Source: Timburyella sp030842085
Lineage (GTDB): Bacteria; Bacillota; Clostridia; Oscillospirales; Acutalibacteraceae
Assembly: GCA_030842085.1 (NCBI GenBank)
Contig: JAUUSE010000038.1
Coordinates: 1 to 16,500, forward strand
Length of the DNA stretch: 16,500 nucleotides
Reading direction: 5' to 3'
The notes beneath the pieces are model-generated. The model worked only from the letters and a program-made list of their open reading frames with translations. It did not search any database and had not been told where the DNA came from. Positions 15,118-16,500 of the stretch are shown here, piece by piece (position 1 is the first letter of the stretch; each line of letters starts with the position of its first letter). Both the position numbers and the translations under genes were made by a program.

Positions 15118-15215
15118 TATTTTTCTTTATACATATAATCTATAATCGGCCACATTTAAAAAGTAAAGCCGCACTTACGTTGCGTATCGTAATAACAACC
15201 GCAAAAGCTTGCTTT

Positions 15216-16331
15216 TTATCTATATTTGCTAACAATCAGCTTCATTTCATCGAGCTTGTTTTCCATGTCCTCCGCCAGTTTGAATTGGCTGCGGCATCTG
15301 TCAAGATTATGCTCCGGATAGGATGTCTTAAAATACACATCTCCGTCAAGATAATCAGTAAGAAACCGCATGCCGCATTCCAGCGTCATCAGCAGCGCCG
15401 AAACCGGGAGACAGTCCTTTTCCGTCTCGTTAAGCATTTCTCCCGCTTCCGAAAGATAGCCCTTAGTATAATATTCAAAGAGCTCAAGGTCAAGCCCGAC
15501 TTTTGAAAGATCTCTTTCATCCTCTGCCGCGGTGTTGGCGCCAAATCTTATAGAATCTCCGAAATCATATAGTGAAAGTCCCGGCATGACTGTGTCGAGA
15601 TCAACTACGCACACTCCCTCACCCGTCTCCTCATCGAGCATGACATTATTAAGCTTAGTGTCGTTGTGCGTCACTCGCTCGGGTATCATGCCGCAGTCCT
15701 TGAGCTGCAGCAGCACCGGCATAATATCACGTCGCTGGACAGCAAAGTCGAGTTCGGCCTTGCACTCTGCCGCGCGCAATTTTATATCGCATTCTGCCGA
15801 CGTAATGAGCGCGGCGTATCTCTTGCGCGTGTCGTGAAAATTCGGCAGAGTTTCATATAGCCGAGAGGCGTCAAAATCTGCCAGCATGCGCTGAAATTTG
15901 CCGAACGCCTTTCCGCTGTGGTAAAACAGCATTGGATTCTCCACTCTCTGATATGTCACCGTATTGCTTATGTATTTATAAGCCCTGAAAAAGTCGCCGC
16001 TGTCACTTATGTAAAAGTTTAGTCCCTGCTTCGTTGATATAAATGTAAGCGTCTCGCGCGACGGGTCGCCGCCGGCCGCCGCTATTTTACCCCGCAGATG
16101 CGACGTCACTTTTTCAATATTGCTCACCACTTCAAACGGAGAAGTAAAAACTTTGTGATTTATCCGCTGAAGCAGATATTTGAATGTTCTGCCGTCCCGC
16201 CGTGTTTTTACAAGATATGTGTCGTTGATGTGCCCGCAGCCAAACGGCTCAAGCGATATTATTTCGCCCGCGAAATCGAACTGACCGGCAATATTTAGCA
16301 TATGGTCCGCTGCAAGATTAATCAAATGCAT
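15216..16331 (-). CDS. nahK: N-acetylhexosamine 1-kinase (NahK)
   Basis: Cytosolic anomeric kinase of the aminoglycoside phosphotransferase/choline-kinase fold. It phosphorylates the C1 position of GlcNAc or GalNAc with ATP, the step after galacto-N-biose/lacto-N-biose phosphorolysis in the bifidobacterial pathway (EC 2.7.1.162). At up to 371 residues it parallels B. longum NahK along its length: LEPFGCGHINDTYLV 27-41, LLQRIN 53-58, RVTHNDTKLNNVMLD 219-233 with catalytic-base candidate Asp224, DLDTVMPG 244-251, YDFGDSIRFGANTA 255-268, and LECGMRFLTDYLDGDVYF 317-334 followed by YPEHNL. The start is uncertain: the ATG at 16331 has GAGG only 2 nt upstream, a TTG at 16325 has it at 8 nt, and an ATG at 16301 fits the family N-terminus nearly as well. 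It has its own promoter. The partner phosphorylase, epimerase and transporter are not in this window. Confidence 0.9.
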   Translation of the reverse strand: MHLINLAADHMLNIAGQFDFAGEIISLEPFGCGHINDTYLVKTRRDGRTFKYLLQRINHKVFTSPFEVVSNIEKVTSHLRGKIAAAGGDPSRETLTFISTKQGLNFYISDSGDFFRAYKYISNTVTYQRVENPMLFYHSGKAFGKFQRMLADFDASRLYETLPNFHDTRKRYAALITSAECDIKLRAAECKAELDFAVQRRDIMPVLLQLKDCGMIPERVTHNDTKLNNVMLDEETGEGVCVVDLDTVMPGLSLYDFGDSIRFGANTAAEDERDLSKVGLDLELFEYYTKGYLSEAGEMLNETEKDCLPVSALLMTLECGMRFLTDYLDGDVYFKTSYPEHNLDRCRSQFKLAEDMENKLDEMKLIVSKYR

Positions 16332-16362
16332 CGCCTCATTCGGTTTTATTAGGTATTTTTTT

Positions 16363-16391
16363 ATAATACACCATTTGCGCCGCTTTTACAA
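16363..16391 (-). promoter_or_regulatory. Promoter for nahK
   Basis: On the minus strand TTGTAA (16391-16386), 17-nt spacer, TATTAT (16368-16363). Expected start near 16356, leader about 25 nt. The remaining bases to 16500 are AT-rich and show no gene end or operator I can support. Confidence 0.65.
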
Positions 16392-16500
16392 TGTATTTTT
16401 ACCCATATCATTATATGCTCGCATTAAGCTTTGTGCCTAAATTTGCAAATATGCCGGTATAAGCGCATAAATCTTCACTTTTTCACGTCAAAAATTCGGC

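Noticed and set aside
1..16500. tRNA genes, CRISPR repeats, insertion sequences, prophage genes
   Set aside because: I looked on both strands of the intergenic regions and saw no cloverleaf with T-arm consensus, no regularly spaced repeats and no transposase or phage protein.

Overview
The window looks like a chromosomal segment of a Bacillota (Firmicutes) member of class Clostridia, probably a gut commensal. The S12 protein has the short internal insertion seen in Bacillus and Clostridium. The RNA polymerase beta and beta' subunits are of the clostridial type without large lineage insertions. Intergenic DNA is very AT-rich, strong Shine-Dalgarno sites of the AAGGAGG type precede most genes, and Ile is often coded by ATA. 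I cannot place it below class level.

Left part (1-9000, all minus strand): a housekeeping information-processing block. Transcription enters from the right at a consensus promoter upstream of rpoB (8896-8924) and runs through rpoB and rpoC (43 nt apart) to a hairpin after rpoC. A second, separate consensus promoter (1065-1092) drives rpsL and rpsG, the start of a str operon that runs off the left edge. Two details stand out. S12 carries Arg at the position (Lys101 in B. subtilis, Lys88 in E. coli and M. tuberculosis) where Lys-to-Arg is a known streptomycin-resistance change. S7 has a divergent C-terminus that stops about 11 residues early.

Middle (8753-9740): about 1 kb without a convincing gene. 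It holds the rpoB promoter, a long imperfect inverted repeat in the rpoB leader, an opposing plus-strand promoter with an extended -10, and two terminator-like hairpins. Together the plus-strand signals could make an untranslated RNA of about 200 nt that overlaps the rpoB leader.

Right part (9741-16500): carbohydrate genes and small genes. pfkA (ATP-dependent 6-phosphofructokinase) and a GH36 alpha-galactosidase are on the minus strand, separated by a region with a long-range stem ending in a U-tract. Divergent to the alpha-galactosidase is a small XRE-type repressor gene on the plus strand, with a palindrome-rich 340-bp intergenic region between them. Next is a 142-residue predicted all-helical protein of unknown function whose start codon directly follows an intrinsic-terminator-like hairpin. 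Finally, convergent on the minus strand, is nahK (N-acetylhexosamine 1-kinase), which feeds galacto-N-biose, lacto-N-biose or N-acetylhexosamine sugars into metabolism. Alpha-galactosidase, NahK and PfkA fit growth on host or plant oligosaccharides.

I found no tRNA, rRNA, CRISPR array, insertion sequence or prophage. No single unmistakable new system is visible. The best leads are the riboregulatory-looking structures (8806-9070, 10879-10968, 14238-14274) and the altered S12/S7 pair.
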